Source of the DNA: Vibrio marisflavi CECT 7928
GTDB taxonomy: Bacteria > Pseudomonadota > Gammaproteobacteria > Enterobacterales > Vibrionaceae
Length of the DNA stretch: 64,000 bases
NCBI RefSeq assembly: GCF_921294215.1
Contig: NZ_CAKLDM010000002.1
Location: 2,294,001-2,358,000, forward strand
Reading direction: 5' to 3'
Shown: positions 53,942-62,968 of the stretch, piece after piece
How positions within the stretch are numbered: position 1 is the first letter of the stretch
Layout of the letters: the number at the start of each line of letters is the position of its first letter
Program-made: the position numbers and the translations under genes
The notes under the pieces: model-generated
The model's input: the letters and a program-made list of their open reading frames with translations, nothing else
The model's database searches: none
What the model was told of the DNA's origin: nothing

Positions 53942-55519
53942 ATGAAATCCAAAAACAGCAAAGGTACTTTGTGGGAGTTTTTCCAAAGCCTAGGTAAAAC
54001 ATTTATGGTGCCAGTCGCCCTACTGGCATTCTCAGGTATTTTGCTCGGTATAGGCAGCTCTTTTTCAAGCTCTGCTTTAAAAGAAGCCCTACCATTTTTT
54101 GATACACCCATACTCCAATATATCTTTATTTGGATGACAAAAATTGGCTTAGTCGCCTTTATCTACCTTCCGGTAATGTTCGCTATAGCAATCCCTATGG
54201 GGCTAGCGAGAGAAGAAAAAGGCGTTGCGGCTTTCTCTGGTCTAGCTGGTTATGCGGCGCTTAATTTAGCCATCAACTTCTATCTAACAGTCAATGGCAT
54301 TTTAGATAGCGAAGCGCTGCGCCAAAGCTATGGTGTGAAATCCATTCTAGGCACAGAATCCATTGATACTGGTATTTTGGGGGCGGTGATCGTCGGTATC
54401 ATCGTTGCCAAATTGCATGCTCGCTTCTATACATTCAAAATGCCTGACGCACTAGCGTTCTTTGGTGGCGCGCGTTTTGTTCCAATCATTTCCACCCTAA
54501 CCCTTGGCATTGTTGGTCTAGTTGTACCATTTGTTTGGCCATTCTTTGCAGCTGGTATCAACGGTATCGGTCATATCATTCACGGTGCCGGAGTTTTTGG
54601 ACCATTCTTGTTTGGTACAGGTGAAAGACTTCTTTTACCTATAGGCCTTCACCATATTTTGGTGGCGCTAATTCGCTTTACGGAAGCTGGCGGCACAATG
54701 CATGTCTGTGGTGAAACTGTTTCAGGGGCATTGAATATTTTCTACTCTGAGCTTTCCTGTAATCAAGTTCATGCATTTACACCTTCTGTTACTGCATTCC
54801 TTTCTCAAGGGAAAATGCCGACTTTCCTTGGCGGCCTGCCGGGTGCGGCGCTTGCTATGTACCACTGTGCCAAGCCAGAAAATCGTGGAAAAATAAAAGC
54901 GCTACTGCTTTCTGGTGTTGTTGCTTGTATCGTAGGCGGCATCACTGAACCACTGGAATTCTTGTTCCTATTCACTGCACCAGCACTGTATTTTGTGCAC
55001 GCCGTTTTAACCGGTTTAGGTTTCATGTTAATGGGCATGCTCGGCGTCACCATTGGCAACACAGATGGCAACATCATCGACTTCATTGTCTTCGGCGTAT
55101 TACAAGGCACAGCCACCAAGTGGTATCTAGTACCAGTTGTCGCTGCTATTTGGTTTGCGGTTTACTACTCTGTGTTTAGGTTCGCAATTTTGCGATTCAA
55201 TATAAAAACTCCAGGACGCGAATCCGATGAAACACCCGTTGCTGAAGAGCTTGAAGGTCTCGTTTTAACTGAAGGTAGCAAAGGCGGTTTAATTTTGGCA
55301 GCACTCGGAGGCTCTGCAAATATCACCTCACTAGATAACTGCATTACTCGTTTACGCTTGACTGTCGAAGACATCTCCCTAGTAAACGAAGCCAAGTTAA
55401 AATCTTATGGCGCATTGGGCGTTGTTAAGCTGGATGAACACAGTTTGCAAGTCGTCATCGGCACTCAAGTACACATAGTCAAAAATGAAATGCAATCACT
55501 CATGACTGCAACGGCATAA
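53942..55519 (+). CDS. malX: PTS maltose/glucose-type EIICB component MalX
   Basis: MalX is a phosphotransferase-system permease; the E. coli protein can move glucose and maltose but its natural substrate is unclear. The 525-residue protein (530 in E. coli) has a multi-span EIIC domain to about residue 420 with the active-site region GERLLLPIGLHHILVALIRF and GGITEPLEFLFLF. A C-terminal EIIB domain has the phosphorylated cysteine in LDNCITRLRLTV. There is no EIIA domain, so the glucose EIIA (Crr) probably donates. It lies 105 bases before malY with a hairpin between them. Confidence 0.92.
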   Translation: MKSKNSKGTLWEFFQSLGKTFMVPVALLAFSGILLGIGSSFSSSALKEALPFFDTPILQYIFIWMTKIGLVAFIYLPVMFAIAIPMGLAREEKGVAAFSGLAGYAALNLAINFYLTVNGILDSEALRQSYGVKSILGTESIDTGILGAVIVGIIVAKLHARFYTFKMPDALAFFGGARFVPIISTLTLGIVGLVVPFVWPFFAAGINGIGHIIHGAGVFGPFLFGTGERLLLPIGLHHILVALIRFTEAGGTMHVCGETVSGALNIFYSELSCNQVHAFTPSVTAFLSQGKMPTFLGGLPGAALAMYHCAKPENRGKIKALLLSGVVACIVGGITEPLEFLFLFTAPALYFVHAVLTGLGFMLMGMLGVTIGNTDGNIIDFIVFGVLQGTATKWYLVPVVAAIWFAVYYSVFRFAILRFNIKTPGRESDETPVAEELEGLVLTEGSKGGLILAALGGSANITSLDNCITRLRLTVEDISLVNEAKLKSYGALGVVKLDEHSLQVVIGTQVHIVKNEMQSLMTATA

Positions 55520-55530
55520 GTGTTGTTCTC

Positions 55531-55556
55531 AGGCGGAGTTAACTACTCCGCCTTTT
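55531..55556 (+). terminator. Hairpin between malX and malY
   Basis: Stem GGCGGAG/CTCCGCC with a 7-base loop and TTTT lies 12 bases after malX. It may reduce read-through into malY. Confidence 0.6.
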
Positions 55557-55623
55557 CATTATCAACCCTTTTAAACCCAAGCACTCACCAAGACTCTGGT
55601 AAGACGTAAGAATTGGAGCTCCA

Positions 55624-56802
55624 ATGTTTGATTTTTCAACCCCTATCGATAGAACAGGCACATACTGTACTCAGTGGGACTATGTTGAGGACCGCTTTGG
55701 TAAAGCGGGACTATTGCCATTTACCATTTCAGATATGGATATTGCTGCGCCACAAACAATTTTAGATGCAGTAACCAAAAGAATGACACACCCAGTATTT
55801 GGCTATAGCCGCTGGAATCACGACGACTTCAAGCAATCCATTACACGTTGGTTTTCAAAACGCTTTAATGCCGAGTTCACCGAAGAGCATGTTGTTTACG
55901 GCCCGTCTGTTATCTACATCATTTCTCAACTTATTCGCCAGTGGAGTAAGCCGCAACAAGGCGTCATCATTCACACTCCTGCTTATGATGCATTTGAAAA
56001 AATGATTTCTGGCCTAGAAAGAAAAGTTGTGACGAATCAATTGTTGCGCGATACATCGGGCTATTCTATTGATTGGCTCAAGTTCGAAGAACAACTATCT
56101 AACCCAGACAACACCATATTGTTATTGTGCAGCCCACATAACCCGACAGGCAAAGTTTGGAGCATTGAGGAGCTCGCTTATATGGCAGAGCTATGCGAAA
56201 AACACAATGTTGCCGTCATCAGCGATGAAATCCACATGGATATTTGCTTCAAACCCCACACTCCATGGCAAGGTTTCGGAATGTCAGATCACTGGGCTTT
56301 GGTTAGCTCAGCTTCAAAGTCTTTTAACATCCCAGCACTAAATGGCGCTTACGCTTTTATTGCCAATGAAGAAATAAGAAATCAGTACCTATTCAACTTA
56401 AAACAAGTTGATGGTTTATCGTCTCCACCAATTCTGGGCATTCTTGCTCTGATGACAGCATACGATGAAAGCGAAGCTTGGTTAGATGAATTGGTTAGTT
56501 ATGTACGGGATAACCATGACTATGTGCAGCAAGAATTAGCGCGTGAACTACCTAGCATTGGCTATCAAATTCCAGATGCAACATATCTCGCATGGATTGA
56601 TTTATCTTCTCTTGCTATCAACATGGATGAGCTAAATAACCATCTAATCGAAAAATATAACGTTGCTATCATGCAAGGAAAAACATATGGAGAAGCGGGA
56701 CAACACTTTGTAAGGCTAAATCTTGGTTGCCCTCGCTCTAAAGTGGAAGCAGGTGTGGGTGCTCTTGTTGGTGCGATTAAGGATTTAACTAAGAGCGACT
56801 AG
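55624..56802 (+). CDS. malY: MalY/PatB-type cystathionine beta-lyase
   Basis: MalY is a PLP enzyme with beta C-S lyase activity; in E. coli it also inhibits the activator MalT by protein contact. The 392-residue protein (390 in E. coli) has the fold-type I aminotransferase layout: FTISDMDIAAPQTILDAV near the N-terminus, LLLCSPHNPTGKVW, DEIHMDICF and the PLP-binding lysine in SSASKSFNIPAL (near residue 235). It follows malX after a hairpin. Its 3' end overlaps the convergent EamA gene by 14 bases. Whether it touches MalT here is inference from E. coli. Confidence 0.92.
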   Translation: MFDFSTPIDRTGTYCTQWDYVEDRFGKAGLLPFTISDMDIAAPQTILDAVTKRMTHPVFGYSRWNHDDFKQSITRWFSKRFNAEFTEEHVVYGPSVIYIISQLIRQWSKPQQGVIIHTPAYDAFEKMISGLERKVVTNQLLRDTSGYSIDWLKFEEQLSNPDNTILLLCSPHNPTGKVWSIEELAYMAELCEKHNVAVISDEIHMDICFKPHTPWQGFGMSDHWALVSSASKSFNIPALNGAYAFIANEEIRNQYLFNLKQVDGLSSPPILGILALMTAYDESEAWLDELVSYVRDNHDYVQQELARELPSIGYQIPDATYLAWIDLSSLAINMDELNNHLIEKYNVAIMQGKTYGEAGQHFVRLNLGCPRSKVEAGVGALVGAIKDLTKSD

Positions 56803-57748
56803 ACATTAAATCTTGGTTTGCTGCTTTGCTCGATGAACTACTACCCGCGAGTTGAGCTAGCCTCTCAGTCATATATGAAAGAATATTAGTTTGAGCGGTC
56901 AGCAAACCAACCAGAACAACCCCGCCACCCATCAAGTGATAAAAGGTCGGTGGCTGGCCAAGGAAAATAGAGCTGATAGACACCGTAAACACAGGAACCA
57001 AGTTCATCAAAAGTGTTGCGCGAGCGGCCCCTATTTTTTGCACGCCTAGGAACCAAAGCCAAGGAGCCAGTACTGAAGCGAACGCAGCAGCAAAAAACAC
57101 CATAGGAATCGCTTGAGTTTCTATCGCATAAGAATGGCTAATCAGGAGCAAAGGCAGTTGCAGAAGTGCTCCAAGCACAACTTGGCAGAACACGGATGTC
57201 CATGGCTTTAATGGCAGCTTCCACTTGTTCAAAAGCACTGAGTATAAAGCGTAAGCTAGGCTAGATATAAACATCAGCCCGTCACCAACGCTTATTCCTT
57301 GTGAAATAAGGCTTTGTGGATTGCCTTTACTCAGCATATAAACGAGTCCAGAAAAAGACACTAGCGCTCCAATTAGTGCTTTCTTCTTCAATGGACTTCC
57401 CAATAAAGGAACTGATAAGAAAATACCAAACAATGGCATTAAAGATAGAAAAACAGCGATATTGGTTGCGCTCGTTGTATAAGCAGCATAATAGGCAAGA
57501 CACTGATTCAACACCATTCCTAGTGATGCAAGGATAGCTAGTTTGGCCAAGTTGGCGACCACGACATTTTTTTGCTTTAGCACACTTCGAATGCAGAAAG
57601 GCAACAAAATAAGCATCGCGAAAAACCAGCGATAAAAAGCAATAGCTCCGGGCTCGATAACCCCCGTCGCCAGCTTACTAACAACAGCGTTTGCCGCCCA
57701 TATAAACACCGCGGCAATTGGAAAGATAAACTTCATGGCAATCTCCAT
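56789..57748 (-). CDS. EamA-family (DMT) exporter
   Basis: The 319-residue membrane protein consists of two EamA repeats with about ten hydrophobic segments. The first opens FIFPIAAVFIWAANAVVSKLA, the second repeats the pattern from about residue 155. Members of the drug/metabolite transporter superfamily export amino acids, other metabolites or drugs; the substrate is unknown. The frame starts at 57748, but M5 (57736) gives MKFIFPIAAV and is an equally good start. Its last 14 bases overlap the malY stop on the other strand. It diverges from an AraC-type regulator that probably controls it. Confidence 0.88.
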   Translation of the reverse strand: MEIAMKFIFPIAAVFIWAANAVVSKLATGVIEPGAIAFYRWFFAMLILLPFCIRSVLKQKNVVVANLAKLAILASLGMVLNQCLAYYAAYTTSATNIAVFLSLMPLFGIFLSVPLLGSPLKKKALIGALVSFSGLVYMLSKGNPQSLISQGISVGDGLMFISSLAYALYSVLLNKWKLPLKPWTSVFCQVVLGALLQLPLLLISHSYAIETQAIPMVFFAAAFASVLAPWLWFLGVQKIGAARATLLMNLVPVFTVSISSIFLGQPPTFYHLMGGGVVLVGLLTAQTNILSYMTERLAQLAGSSSSSKAANQDLMSSRS

Positions 57749-57770
57749 AAACTAAGAAGTTAAAGAGATT

Positions 57771-57803
57771 GTGACACTAAATATAGGTGCCACTGTATGT
57801 CAC
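57771..57803. promoter_or_regulatory. Inverted repeat between the EamA and AraC genes
   Basis: GTGACA (57771-57776) and TGTCAC (57798-57803) are 21 bases apart, in the divergent gap. This could be an operator for the AraC regulator. The right arm overlaps the first possible start of that gene. Confidence 0.4.
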
Positions 57804-57817
57804 TTAGGACACCCAAT

Positions 57818-58615
57818 ATGCCAGACAGGACAGTCAAAAAATTCATGCCAGAGTTGGAAAAACAACTACCTACCGAGGTGTTTTTTCACTACTTCTATTT
57901 TGAGGCAAAAACAGAGACCTTGCCGCACTCTCACGAGTGGGGGCAACTACACATCATCAAACAGGGTGTGTTAGAAATGGAAGTGGAAAAACAAAAAATG
58001 ATTTGCCCAGCAAGCTACGCTATTTGGACACCAGCAAACAAAGTACATCAAGCTTTTAATCGCAATGATCTTGAATACTGTGCCATCAACGTATCAACAA
58101 ACCTATGTAAAAAGCTGCCAAAGGAAGCCTGCATGATTCCGCTTACACCATTGTTAAGTAGCATTATCCACGATCTTACTTCTCGCAGCACAACTTCCAT
58201 TCTTTCAGAAGAAGATAAATGTTTAAGCTACGTACTCATGAATCGTTTAGCACAAACCACACCCATCAATAACTTTCTGCCTATGAGCACCCATAAGCTT
58301 CTATTGCCGATTATCGAGCAACTACAAGCAGAGCCAACTGATACTACAAGCCTTAGCGAATGGGCAAAACGAGTATTTAGCACCGAGAGAACACTGGCAA
58401 GACATTTCCAAAAAGAGTTAAAGATGAGCTTTAACGAATGGCGTCAGCGCGCAAAGTTGGTTAAGTCAATGACACTACTTAAACAACCCATTTCCATCAA
58501 TGAAATCGCCTTTCAACTAGGCTATAGCCAAGGCTCATCATTTATTAAGATGTTTAAGAAGTTAACGGGAATTACGCCAGACCAATACCGAAAGCAGACA
58601 TGGCAAACGAAATAA
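57818..58615 (+). CDS. AraC-family transcriptional regulator with cupin sensor domain
   Basis: The protein has an N-terminal cupin-like domain (LPHSHEWGQLHIIKQGVLEMEV) and a C-terminal AraC helix-turn-helix pair: SLSEWAKRVFSTERTLARHFQKEL (about residues 180-205), then ISINEIAFQLGYSQGSSFIKMFKKLTGITP. The family signature is clear. ATG at 57818 has AGGA at 8 bases; an earlier ATG at 57797 adds seven residues and is also possible. It probably senses a small molecule and controls the divergent EamA exporter, a common pairing. Confidence 0.9.
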   Translation: MPDRTVKKFMPELEKQLPTEVFFHYFYFEAKTETLPHSHEWGQLHIIKQGVLEMEVEKQKMICPASYAIWTPANKVHQAFNRNDLEYCAINVSTNLCKKLPKEACMIPLTPLLSSIIHDLTSRSTTSILSEEDKCLSYVLMNRLAQTTPINNFLPMSTHKLLLPIIEQLQAEPTDTTSLSEWAKRVFSTERTLARHFQKELKMSFNEWRQRAKLVKSMTLLKQPISINEIAFQLGYSQGSSFIKMFKKLTGITPDQYRKQTWQTK

Positions 58616-58617
58616 AA

Positions 58618-58642
58618 AGGGAACGAATACATCACGTTCCCT
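58618..58642 (+). terminator. Hairpin after the AraC gene
   Basis: Stem AGGGAACG/CGTTCCCT with a 9-base loop lies directly after the AraC stop codon. There is no T-run, so termination may be weak. Confidence 0.4.
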
Positions 58643-58850
58643 AGTACTGTCGCTCTGCTTACAGGAATGGCGAATAACTTACTACCTCTGAAAAGTATCA
58701 CACACTCAGAGTTTTATATCCTTCAGCATGCTTCAATCATTTACGTACTTACTTGTATCGCTACCTATAGCTTAGATACCTAAAGCACCACTCTTAACAA
58801 TTCCAATTTTCGAACCACCAAAAAGCCATTGGAAATTTATATAAGGACGA

Positions 58851-59660
58851 ATGATGGAAATAAGCAACTCAATAGTTATTGGCATGATACTGGCCCCTTT
58901 AGCATTTTCTAATGTTCATGCGTTAGAAATATGGGACGCCCAAAAAATCTACACGTCTGGAAACCTCGTTAAGTGGAAGGATAAAGCATATATATCTTCA
59001 CACCAAACGATTGGCATAATGCCGATCACTAACAATATTTCATGGGATGGCTGGGTCGATCTTGAAACAGATACTGTTGAAGCATGGGAACAAGGTTCGA
59101 CATACAATTCTGGTGATATCGTTGAGTTCAACACTGTGTACTACATAGCAAAGTGGCAGAGCCAAGGTACTCTTCCTGAAGGCAACAGTTCATGGCAGCG
59201 ACTAGGTATTGACTCAACTACAATGTCTCGTACATTTAAACAAGAACTAACTCCGGAAGTAGAGTCAGTAGTTGGTTTTGACAAAAATAGAGATGGCCTA
59301 CGTGACGATTACGCCGAAATAATCACCAACTATTACTCTAAACAAGAAGAGATCCGCCTTGCTATTTTGGCTGGCACAGAGTTTGGCAAATATATTGAAT
59401 TCAGCGAAAACGACATTGATATATCGATTGAAGATGCAAAATACATGGCTATTAATATTGGTACGCTTAGGCATTGCCTAGATCTTTATAAGACTCTAAA
59501 CCCAAACTTTATTGATCCTGCCAAACTATACTTCAATACACTCGACCGGGCACTAGCAAAGCGCAAAGCCTCTTCGCGCCTTTATAAATCGCTTCAAGGA
59601 AATGAACCTGAAGTGCTCGGAATAAATTGTGAACCATTTATTCAAGGGGTAAGAAAATAA
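58851..59660 (+). CDS. Secreted protein with two chitin-binding (CBM5/12-like) modules
   Basis: The 269-residue precursor has a signal peptide with likely cleavage after VHA (residue 24). Two CBM5/12-type modules follow: residues about 28-71 (EIWDAQKIYTSGNLVKW ... YISSHQTIG) and 77-118 (VEAWEQGSTYNSGDIVEF ... YYIAKWQSQGTLPEG), with the aromatic residues and final Trp that line the chitin surface. A calcium-loop-like stretch DKNRDGLRDD lies at 144-153. The rest is helical and unassigned, with the only two cysteines at 209 and 260. No catalytic domain is seen. It likely binds chitin; the role is unknown. It is transcribed alone. Confidence 0.82.
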   Translation: MMEISNSIVIGMILAPLAFSNVHALEIWDAQKIYTSGNLVKWKDKAYISSHQTIGIMPITNNISWDGWVDLETDTVEAWEQGSTYNSGDIVEFNTVYYIAKWQSQGTLPEGNSSWQRLGIDSTTMSRTFKQELTPEVESVVGFDKNRDGLRDDYAEIITNYYSKQEEIRLAILAGTEFGKYIEFSENDIDISIEDAKYMAINIGTLRHCLDLYKTLNPNFIDPAKLYFNTLDRALAKRKASSRLYKSLQGNEPEVLGINCEPFIQGVRK

Positions 59661-59723
59661 AAAGAGTTACTTTCACGTTGATAGGACAGCAGCAATGTCG
59701 AAAAGAATAGTACAATTCAGATA

Positions 59724-59757
59724 CAATAAAGCCCCGACTTTCGTCGAGGCTTTATTG
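59724..59757. terminator. Terminator between the chitin-binding gene and tRNA-Leu
   Basis: A 10-base-pair stem CAATAAAGCC/GGCTTTATTG with an inner CGAC/GTCG pairing. It lies between convergent units and can serve both. Confidence 0.7.
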
Positions 59758-59765
59758 TTTAAATA

Positions 59766-59850
59766 TGGTACCGGTGGGCGGACTTGAACCGCCACGCCCG
59801 AAGGCAACGGATTTTGAATCCGTCGTGTATACCAATTTCACCACACCGGC
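59766..59850 (-). tRNA. tRNA-Leu(CAA)
   Basis: An 85-nucleotide class II tRNA on the minus strand with a long variable arm and encoded CCA. The anticodon loop TTCAAAA gives CAA. The acceptor stem begins GCCGGTG and ends CACCGGT, so its first pair is a G-U, unusual but plausible. It stands alone. Confidence 0.95.
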
Positions 59851-60041
59851 ATCTCTGAGCTTGTGCCCGTTGATGAGAGGCATTATACGTAAGAAGCGTT
59901 GTGGTGCAAGAGCAAAACTCAGTATTTCCAGTTGTTTGCTGATTATTTAGCCACAACGGACAAATATGAGAGTTGAGACGTTTTAATCCAGCAAGTGACA
60001 AGATATGCTTTGCCCAATTTCAGTAAGGACGTGAAAGCAAC

Positions 60042-60512
60042 ATGACAGATCTATCCTCTCTGCCGAAAGCGGGATTTTTAAGAAGATTAGGAGCTCTTTT
60101 TTATGACTTCTTAATCGTAATCGCCATTGAAATGATTGCGGCAGGAATTGTTATTGCTGTCTTGCAAGCACTAATGAAGTTCCAACTGCTAAATCTGGGA
60201 CCATATGCGGATATCGCAGACTTACTAGATAACCATCCGATTTGGAGCCACGTATATCTGCTCTATCTAGTCGTTGTCTGGGTAAGCTTTTACCTTTATT
60301 TTTGGGGAAAAGCTGGACAAACTTTAGGGATGCGAGCGTGGCGCTTGAAGCTGATCGACAAACAAGGCAACTACGTGACCAACATCCAAATCATTGTTCG
60401 TTTGATCTCTTCCTTGTTTGGCCTTGCAAACTTACTAGCTTTATTTGGCAAAAGAGGTCTACAAGACATAATAGCAAGAACAGAAGTTATAGTGTTACCA
60501 CAAGCCAATTAG
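60042..60512 (+). CDS. RDD-family membrane protein
   Basis: The 156-residue protein has an RDD domain: AGFLRRLGALFYDFLIV at the N-terminus with the Arg-Asp pattern, then membrane segments at about 20-45, 71-90 and 120-140, and the conserved GQTLGMRAWRLKLIDKQG. RDD proteins are poorly understood; some may be transport-related. It lies between tRNA-Leu and the convergent lptFG operon, and the terminator between them serves both directions. In many vibrios such a gene lies next to lptG. Confidence 0.9.
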   Translation: MTDLSSLPKAGFLRRLGALFYDFLIVIAIEMIAAGIVIAVLQALMKFQLLNLGPYADIADLLDNHPIWSHVYLLYLVVVWVSFYLYFWGKAGQTLGMRAWRLKLIDKQGNYVTNIQIIVRLISSLFGLANLLALFGKRGLQDIIARTEVIVLPQAN

Positions 60513-60553
60513 AGCTACCCACAACTTTAACCACTCAATAAAGATATTCCAGA

Positions 60554-60587
60554 CAAAAAATAAGGAAGGCCAATGTCTTCCTTATTT
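60554..60587. terminator. Terminator of lptFG and the RDD gene
   Basis: An 11-base-pair stem AAATAAGGAAG/CTTCCTTATTT with an 8-base loop. Six T follow on the minus strand, so it chiefly ends lptFG. Confidence 0.8.
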
Positions 60588-60601
60588 CTGTTAGAACTTC
60601 T

Positions 60602-61672
60602 CTACAACTTTCTCCGCAGAAGTAGCAAAGCAATAATTAGAGCGACGATACTCGGGGCAATAGCGCCGATTAATGGCGGAAATCCGTATACCAAAGTCAT
60701 AGGGCCAAAAAATTCGCTGGCGATATAAAATGTGAAACCAGCAATGACACCTGACAGTATTCTCGCCCCCATAGTTACGCTTCGAAGAGGGCCAAAAATA
60801 AATGACAGCGCTAGAAGCATCATCACAGCTATTGATAACGGCGAGGTGATTTTACCCCAGAAAGCCAGTTCGTAGCGTGACGCATCCTGATCGGAAGCTT
60901 TCATGTAACTAACATAATCGTACAACCCACTTAAAGAAAGCTCAGCAGGTTTGACAGTTACCACCGCTAACTTGTCTGGTTCTAACGATGTCGTCCACAC
61001 TTTCTTATCAACTTCTGTTTTGACTAGTTTATCGTGGCTTGCAAACTGAGTAATTTGAACATGTTTCATTAACCAGTGATGCTCTGAAACAAAATCTGCT
61101 TCTTTTGCGTAGATAACACTTTTTAGCTGCTTATTTTTGCCAAAGCGCCACATATTTAGGCCAAAAACTTTATTGTCTTCCACTTTGCCGATAAACATAA
61201 AATCATTTGCATCTCTTGCCCAAACACCCGTTCTTGCAGAGAATATCTTACCGTTAGACGTTGCATAGGCTCGCAAGTCTCGCGCCATTTTCTGTGCCTG
61301 TGGTGCGCCCCACTCACCTAGCAGCATAACAACAATCATAAGTGGGACGGCTGTTTTCAGAACCGATAGTCCGATATCCAGCTTCGAGTAACCCGATGCT
61401 TGCATGACGACAAGCTCAGAGCTAGACGCTAAAGAACCTAAGCCAATCAATGCACCAAGCAAGGCTGCAAGAGGGAAAAACATTTCGATATCACGCGGCA
61501 CACTCAACATAACAAAGTAGAATGCTTGCAATAAATCGTAGGTACCTTCTCCAACTTTACGAATCTGCTCTACATATTTGATGATGGCCGACAGCCCAAC
61601 GAACGTCGCCAGTACAATGGAAGTTGTAGCAATGATGGTTCGGCCAATATATAAGTCGAGGATTTTAAACAC
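60602..61672 (-). CDS. lptG: LPS export ABC transporter permease LptG
   Basis: LptG with LptF and the ATPase LptB extracts lipopolysaccharide from the inner membrane. The 356-residue protein (360 in E. coli) has the YjgP/YjgQ layout: N-terminal membrane segments (LYIGRTIIATTSIVLATFVG and two more), a periplasmic jellyroll domain between about residues 125 and 265, and three C-terminal membrane segments. It lies 3 bases after lptF and both are transcribed divergently from pepA, as in E. coli. Confidence 0.95.
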   Translation of the reverse strand: MFKILDLYIGRTIIATTSIVLATFVGLSAIIKYVEQIRKVGEGTYDLLQAFYFVMLSVPRDIEMFFPLAALLGALIGLGSLASSSELVVMQASGYSKLDIGLSVLKTAVPLMIVVMLLGEWGAPQAQKMARDLRAYATSNGKIFSARTGVWARDANDFMFIGKVEDNKVFGLNMWRFGKNKQLKSVIYAKEADFVSEHHWLMKHVQITQFASHDKLVKTEVDKKVWTTSLEPDKLAVVTVKPAELSLSGLYDYVSYMKASDQDASRYELAFWGKITSPLSIAVMMLLALSFIFGPLRSVTMGARILSGVIAGFTFYIASEFFGPMTLVYGFPPLIGAIAPSIVALIIALLLLRRKL

Positions 61673-61675
61673 CGT

Positions 61676-62779
61676 TTAGGCCACCTTCTTTCGCTGGTTG
61701 AATCTTTCTTTAAATTTTCTCATTGGAATACTCTCCAACGAATTGACCGCAATAGCACTAAGTAAAAGGGCAGCATTCGCGGGCCACATGCCAATCCATG
61801 CAGGTATTGAACCATCCTGAATGCTGGATTTCATTGCACTTATGAGCAAGAAATACGTGAGGTAGATAAGAATAGCTGGTCCCATTTTCGCGAAGCGCCC
61901 TTGACGAGGGTTAACTTTCGAAAGTGGAACAACAAGCATGGTCAATAATGGAATGCAGATCACAAGGGATATTCGCCACTGAAGCTCTGCTTTTGCTTGT
62001 AAGTTTGACGATTTCAGTAGTTCCAATGTCGGTGTTGCTTCCCAATCTCTACCCGGCTGGCCTACCGCACGCTTACCGATAACACCTGTATATTTATCAA
62101 AATTCGTGACCATATAATCAAGACGAGTCGGCACACCCTCATAGCGCGTACCATCATACAAAGTGATGACTTGGCGACCCGTTTTTGACTCAGAAATATT
62201 TCCTGTATGAGAGAACATCACGCTTGGCAGCAAGGAACCTTGCGGCCTAAGCTGAGCAACAAACACGTTGGTTAACTGTTTGTCTTTTATATTGTCAATG
62301 AATATGACCGATGAACCATCAGGTGAGGGCTGAAAAGTTCCTTTTTTAAGGAGCTCTACGGAGTCTTGAGCTTCTATTTTAGCCAGAATTTCACCCACTT
62401 TGTGCTGTCCCCAAGGGGAAAGCCACAGCGAGTTAAAGGAAGCGACCCCCATGGTAATCAACGCCAGATATAGAGCAGCATGAATCAAGAACTTGTTGCC
62501 AATACCCGTGGCGTTCATCACCGTAATTTCACTTTCCGCATACAAGCGACCAAATGTCAGCAAAATACCAACAAAGATACTAAGCGGAAGCATGAGCTGT
62601 CCCATCTTTGGCATATTAAGCGCAACAATTGGAATAATCATATTAGCAGGGATATTGCCATCAGATGCATCACCCAATACACCAATAAACTGCTGACTTA
62701 GAAACACCAAAAACAGCACAAAAAAGATCGCTAACTGGCTCTTGATTGTCTCGCGGATCAAATATCTAACAATAATCAC
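61676..62779 (-). CDS. lptF: LPS export ABC transporter permease LptF
   Basis: LptF is the second permease of the LptB2FG complex. The 367-residue protein (366 in E. coli) opens IIVRYLIRETIKSQLAIFFVLF and has the typical three N-terminal membrane segments, a periplasmic jellyroll region with SPDGSSVIFIDNI, and three C-terminal segments. It is followed by lptG after 3 bases and diverges from pepA over 189 bases. The basic C-terminal tail KFKERFNQRKKVA is cytoplasmic. Confidence 0.95.
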   Translation of the reverse strand: MIIVRYLIRETIKSQLAIFFVLFLVFLSQQFIGVLGDASDGNIPANMIIPIVALNMPKMGQLMLPLSIFVGILLTFGRLYAESEITVMNATGIGNKFLIHAALYLALITMGVASFNSLWLSPWGQHKVGEILAKIEAQDSVELLKKGTFQPSPDGSSVIFIDNIKDKQLTNVFVAQLRPQGSLLPSVMFSHTGNISESKTGRQVITLYDGTRYEGVPTRLDYMVTNFDKYTGVIGKRAVGQPGRDWEATPTLELLKSSNLQAKAELQWRISLVICIPLLTMLVVPLSKVNPRQGRFAKMGPAILIYLTYFLLISAMKSSIQDGSIPAWIGMWPANAALLLSAIAVNSLESIPMRKFKERFNQRKKVA

Positions 62780-62891
62780 GCTGAAATTACCTACACAAAA
62801 CTTGTATTTTTAATCGAATCACTATAATTTCCCGTTGAACCTTATTATTTTTAAATTTTTTTCTAACTGTTAGTTTGCTAATTTAAAGACG

Positions 62892-62905
62892 ATCCGCGCG
62901 CGGAT
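62892..62905. promoter_or_regulatory. CG-rich palindrome between lptF and pepA
   Basis: ATCCGCGCGCGGAT is a perfect 14-base palindrome in an AT-rich intergenic region, 64 bases before pepA. It may be an operator for a regulator of pepA or lptFG; none can be named. Confidence 0.45.
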
Positions 62906-62968
62906 TCAACAATTAAGATGCATTATCTAACATTTAGTTCTATTTGTCTTCAGGATGTAGGAGTACGC

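Noticed and set aside
59759..60001. Frames on both strands over tRNA-Leu
   Set aside because: They consist largely of the tRNA gene and its flanks; no ribosome site.
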